Assembly (NCBI RefSeq): GCF_039523335.1
Contig: NZ_BAAAFC010000001.1
Coordinates: 1,178,001-1,242,000, forward strand
Length of the DNA stretch: 64,000 nucleotides
From: Marinobacter szutsaonensis
GTDB taxonomy: Bacteria; Pseudomonadota; Gammaproteobacteria; Pseudomonadales; Oleiphilaceae
Direction of reading: 5' to 3'
The notes below the pieces were generated by a model. That model saw nothing but the letters and a program-made list of their open reading frames with translations, did no database searches and was not told where the DNA came from. Of this stretch, positions 63,587 to 64,000 are shown one piece after another. The position numbers were made by a program, and so were the translations under genes. Numbering within the stretch: the stretch's first letter is position 1; every line of letters starts with the position of its first letter.

Positions 63587-64000
63587 TCAAACCAGAGTTC
63601 CACCACCACTAGGGAGACCGCGAAGTTTCAATTCCACCCGGTTCCGGCCCTGTGCCTTCGCTCGATACAGTGCATCATCGGCCTCCGAGACCAGTTTATC
63701 GAAACTGGTACCGTCCCACTGTGCCACACCCACTGACGCTGTCATGGTAATGTTGTGAGCATCGATCGGTACCGCTACATCTCGGATACATTCAAGAAGC
63801 TTTCGTTTGTAGACACTGATCGCCAACAGTGTGCCCATACCGGTCGTTTATCCCTTTGAAATGATCAATATCCAGCAACATGACACAGAAAGGCCACGGG
63901 TCGTCGACTGTTTGCAGCTTCACCTGCGCATTGAAAAGCATGTAAAGAATCGGGGTCAGGATGAGCAACCCGGTTGCATCACCGAGCCACCATAGGCGCC
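63587..64000 (-). pseudogene. Decayed MASE1-GGDEF diguanylate cyclase (partial, edge-cut)
   Basis: On the minus strand one frame from the window edge to a TGA at 63792-63794 reads [20 protein letters not shown] (the end of a MASE1 sensor domain) and then directly [20 protein letters not shown], the substrate loop of a GGDEF domain. A second frame (63587-63838) supplies the C-terminal part, ITMTASVGVAQW and DDALYRAKAQGRNRVEL. The DxLTGLxNRR start, about 40 residues including the GGDEF motif itself and the frame connection are all missing. At least two deletions have inactivated the gene, and it cannot make c-di-GMP. Confidence 0.82.

Noticed and set aside
1..64000. tRNA, rRNA, CRISPR arrays, insertion sequences, prophage or integrase genes
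   Set aside because: I looked for cloverleaf-like intergenic sequence, regular repeats, transposase motifs and terminal repeats and found none that I could support.

Overview
The window is chromosomal DNA of a GC-rich gammaproteobacterium. The gene content (type B PutA with an Lrp regulator, large NAD-glutamate dehydrogenase, TIGR02647 protein, EfpL, ArfB, MtgA, EndA, DUF1326/DUF2182 pair, crotonase of the Pseudomonas type) and the codon style fit a marine Marinobacter-like bacterium. That assignment is inferred from family content and not from a marker gene. I see no rRNA, tRNA, CRISPR array, insertion sequence, phage gene or replication gene. The coding density is high and both strands are used.

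Layout. 1-9.5 kb: an edge-truncated membrane protein, an alpha/beta hydrolase divergent from a GlxA-type AraC regulator, an orphan periplasmic solute-binding protein, a lipid kinase, a haloalkane dehalogenase, an EamA exporter, and a TVP38 membrane protein coupled to a six-hairpin glycosidase-like protein. 9.5-15.9 kb: a Na+/dicarboxylate-type symporter, a lytic transglycosylase, and a run of ATP-grasp ligase, CocE/NonD hydrolase and small secreted protein. 15.9-23.9 kb: the proline-to-2-oxoglutarate module, with PutA (no DNA-binding domain), a short NAD-glutamate dehydrogenase and a divergent Lrp-family regulator. 25.5-31.9 kb: an AcoR-type sigma-54 activator facing a flavin monooxygenase gene that has a clear -24/-12 promoter and two upstream activator-like palindromes, followed by a secreted LVIVD/PA-domain protein with a hairpin-rich leader.

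31.9-44.4 kb: thioesterase and mtgA, an unusual lactate/malate dehydrogenase homologue, rsuA, endA, a DCC-family redox protein, efpL, the DUF1326/DUF2182 pair, and a membrane M48 protease divergent from a two-GIDE-plus-LemA fusion protein. 44.4-53.6 kb: a crotonase, an FN3 lipoprotein, an MscS channel, a DUF2339 membrane protein, a Bcr/CflA exporter behind a Fur-like box and a hairpin that covers its Shine-Dalgarno sequence, an Acg-type flavoprotein, a small lipoprotein, a histone-deacetylase-family hydrolase and cytochrome b561. 53.6-58.9 kb: a PepSY protein divergent from a two-component system whose sensor carries a Cys-flanked His/Asp/Glu-rich periplasmic segment, then membrane proteins, a free-standing cyclic-nucleotide-binding protein and arfB. 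58.9-63.6 kb: an arginine deiminase operon (YfcC-type transporter, arcA, arcB, arcC) that yields ATP from arginine. It is followed on the other strand by the decayed remains of a MASE1-GGDEF diguanylate cyclase running off the edge.

Start codons were moved inward wherever a good Shine-Dalgarno sequence sits in front of an internal ATG, GTG or TTG. Those choices are explained entry by entry.
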